From the NCBI GenBank assembly GCA_905236585.1, contig CAJOQZ010000205.1:1-6558 (forward strand): DNA of 6,558 nt, in the 5' to 3' direction. Below are positions 6,260 to 6,558 of this stretch, in pieces (within the stretch, counting starts at the first letter, position 1; each line of letters begins with the position of its first letter). The notes beneath the pieces are model-generated. The model was not told the origin of the DNA. It made no database searches and saw only the letters and a list, made by a program, of their open reading frames with translations. The position numbers were made by a program, and so were the translations under genes. This DNA comes from an uncultured Lachnospiraceae bacterium. Lineage in GTDB: Bacteria > Bacillota > Clostridia > Lachnospirales > Lachnospiraceae.

Positions 6260-6291
6260 GACTCGAACCCTTCGAGTCCAGAATGGACTCG
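6260..6291. repeat. Two mutually exclusive hairpins sharing one arm
   Basis: GACTCGAA (6260-6267) pairs with TTCGAGTC (6271-6278). The overlapping CGAGTCCA (6273-6280) pairs with TGGACTCG (6284-6291). The middle arm can join only one partner at a time. Each has eight perfect base pairs and a three-base loop. On the minus strand the segment also contains GGTTCGAGTC, a tRNA T-loop-like string, so it might be a degraded tRNA piece. Confidence 0.6.
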
Positions 6292-6334
6292 TAAAAATGT
6301 CACTGTATCCCACTGGGATGCAGTGACATTTTTA
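6292..6334 (-). terminator. Terminator of the tRNA-Arg gene
   Basis: A near-perfect 20-base-pair stem: TAAAAATGTCACTG at 6292-6305, a T-G wobble, then ATCCC, pair with GGGAT and CAGTGACATTTTTA ending at 6334. The loop is ACT. Reading on the minus strand, it starts two bases after the tRNA and ends in a T-run, so it should terminate that transcript; the structure works in the other direction too. Confidence 0.85.
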
Positions 6335-6349
6335 TACGTCTCCTGAGGG
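6335..6349. repeat. tRNA-end copy of the 15-bp direct repeat
   Basis: TACGTCTCCTGAGGG, second member of the pair with 6194-6208, starting-point distance 141 bases. It consists of the tRNA-Arg acceptor 3' strand, discriminator base, part of the T-stem and two bases past the gene. Confidence 0.65.
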
Positions 6350-6408
6350 AATCGAACCCCCAACTAATCCTTAGGAGGGACTTGTTATATCCATTTAACT
6401 AAGGAGAC
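6337..6408 (-). tRNA. tRNA-Arg (anticodon CCU)
   Basis: A complete 72-base cloverleaf on the minus strand. The acceptor GTCTCCT pairs perfectly with AGGAGAC. The D-stem is GTTA/TAAC with loop AATGGATA. The anticodon stem AGTCC/GGATT (one G-U) closes the loop CTCCTAA, giving anticodon CCT for AGG codons. The variable loop is AGTT. The T-stem GGGGG/CCCTC encloses TTCGATT. The discriminator is G and CCA is not encoded, as in many Clostridia. It decodes the rare AGG arginine codon and is followed at once by a strong terminator, so it is a single-gene unit. Confidence 0.95.
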
Positions 6409-6416
6409 ACATATTC

Positions 6417-6445
6417 TTTTTACACAAACCGGCTCCAAATGTCAA
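6417..6445 (-). promoter_or_regulatory. Probable tRNA-Arg promoter
   Basis: On the minus strand a perfect -35 TTGACA (6445-6440) is followed after exactly 17 bases by TAAAAA (6422-6417), a four-of-six -10. Transcription would begin only a few bases before the tRNA 5' end at 6408. The -35 is convincing; the -10 is weak. Confidence 0.6.
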
Positions 6446-6478
6446 GTACCGGAAAAAAACAAAAACGCCTAAGTAACC

Positions 6479-6501
6479 AACCACCACTTCAAGTGGTGGT
6501 T
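6479..6501. repeat. Perfect palindromic hairpin, terminator-like
   Basis: Arms AACCACCACT and AGTGGTGGTT, with a TCA loop at 6489-6491, followed by TTTAT on the plus strand. It is the first of three consecutive hairpins in the last 80 bases. It may terminate a plus-strand transcript or be a subterminal palindrome of a mobile element. Confidence 0.7.
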
Positions 6502-6508
6502 TTATGAG

Positions 6509-6551
6509 AGCCCCTATAAGGGGCTTTATTGCTAGCGCGCCTAAAAGGCGC
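6509..6551. mobile_element. Two further hairpins; possible IS200/IS605-like end or structured RNA
   Basis: AGCCCCT (6509-6515) pairs with AGGGGCT (6519-6525) around ATA, then TTATT. GCGCC (6537-6541) pairs with GGCGC (6547-6551) around TAAAA. With the palindrome at 6479-6501 they make a close-packed chain of three stem-loops at the window edge. Chains like this occur at the ends of IS200/IS605-type elements and in their associated guide RNAs. No transposase is in the window, so the element call is an inference; the hairpins are seen directly. Confidence 0.35.
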
Positions 6552-6558
6552 AGTGTTG

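Noticed and set aside
6240..6300. A second, degenerate tRNA on the minus strand
   Set aside because: A T-loop-like string and a five-base stem with a seven-base loop are present, but the T-stem pairs poorly, the loop lacks the expected T before an anticodon, and no acceptor stem can be built.
6194..6551. CRISPR array
   Set aside because: The palindromic units differ in sequence and spacing, and no regular repeat-spacer pattern exists.

Overview
The window looks like an accessory stretch of a Gram-positive Firmicute chromosome, most likely a Clostridia member such as a Lachnospiraceae relative. The reasons are strong GGAGG/AAGGAG ribosome binding sites, an AgrC-type GHKL histidine kinase, a tRNA gene without encoded CCA, and proteins whose style I associate with gut Clostridia. 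This assignment is inference from style; no marker gene fixes the species.

Left part, plus strand (1-1670): an AbiE toxin-antitoxin / abortive-infection operon. An intact AbiEi-type antitoxin/regulator (128-670) is followed, with a TGATG stop-start overlap, by an AbiEii nucleotidyltransferase toxin. The toxin reading frame is cut by a single in-frame TGA at 1252-1254 and then stays open to a natural stop at 1468-1470. An inverted repeat around the probable -10 (92-116) is a good candidate for the autoregulatory operator. Directly after the toxin frame lies a headless scrap of a cell-surface repeat protein (about 1482-1634). A bidirectional terminator follows (1638-1667).

Middle, minus strand (1683-3284): a decayed, frameshifted 3' remnant of an EG-rich protein of the Rpn/PD-(D/E)XK transposase-like type. 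Beside it is an intact acyltransferase-3 membrane protein with its own likely promoter.

Right part, minus strand (3311-6167), read right to left: an orphan YgiT-type zinc-finger antitoxin, a small lipoprotein, an AgrC-like sensor histidine kinase and a coiled-coil hypothetical protein. The first three are packed tightly enough to be one transcript. No response regulator, autoinducer peptide gene or AgrB-like processing protein is present.

Far right (6194-6558): a tRNA-Arg(CCU) on the minus strand with a good promoter and a 20-bp-stem terminator. A 15-bp piece of the tRNA 3' end is repeated 141 bp further on, at the point where the YgiT operon's toxin gene would be expected. The space between the copies is full of hairpins. 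The window ends in three back-to-back hairpins that resemble the end of an IS200/IS605-like element or a structured noncoding RNA.

Overall this reads as a mosaic next to a tRNA integration hotspot: one defence operon with a damaged toxin, one orphaned antitoxin, debris of an adhesin and a transposase-like gene, and a signalling operon. I do not see an undoubted new system. The best candidates for a second look are the interrupted AbiEii, the tRNA-end duplication with its hairpin block, and the lipoprotein-kinase operon.
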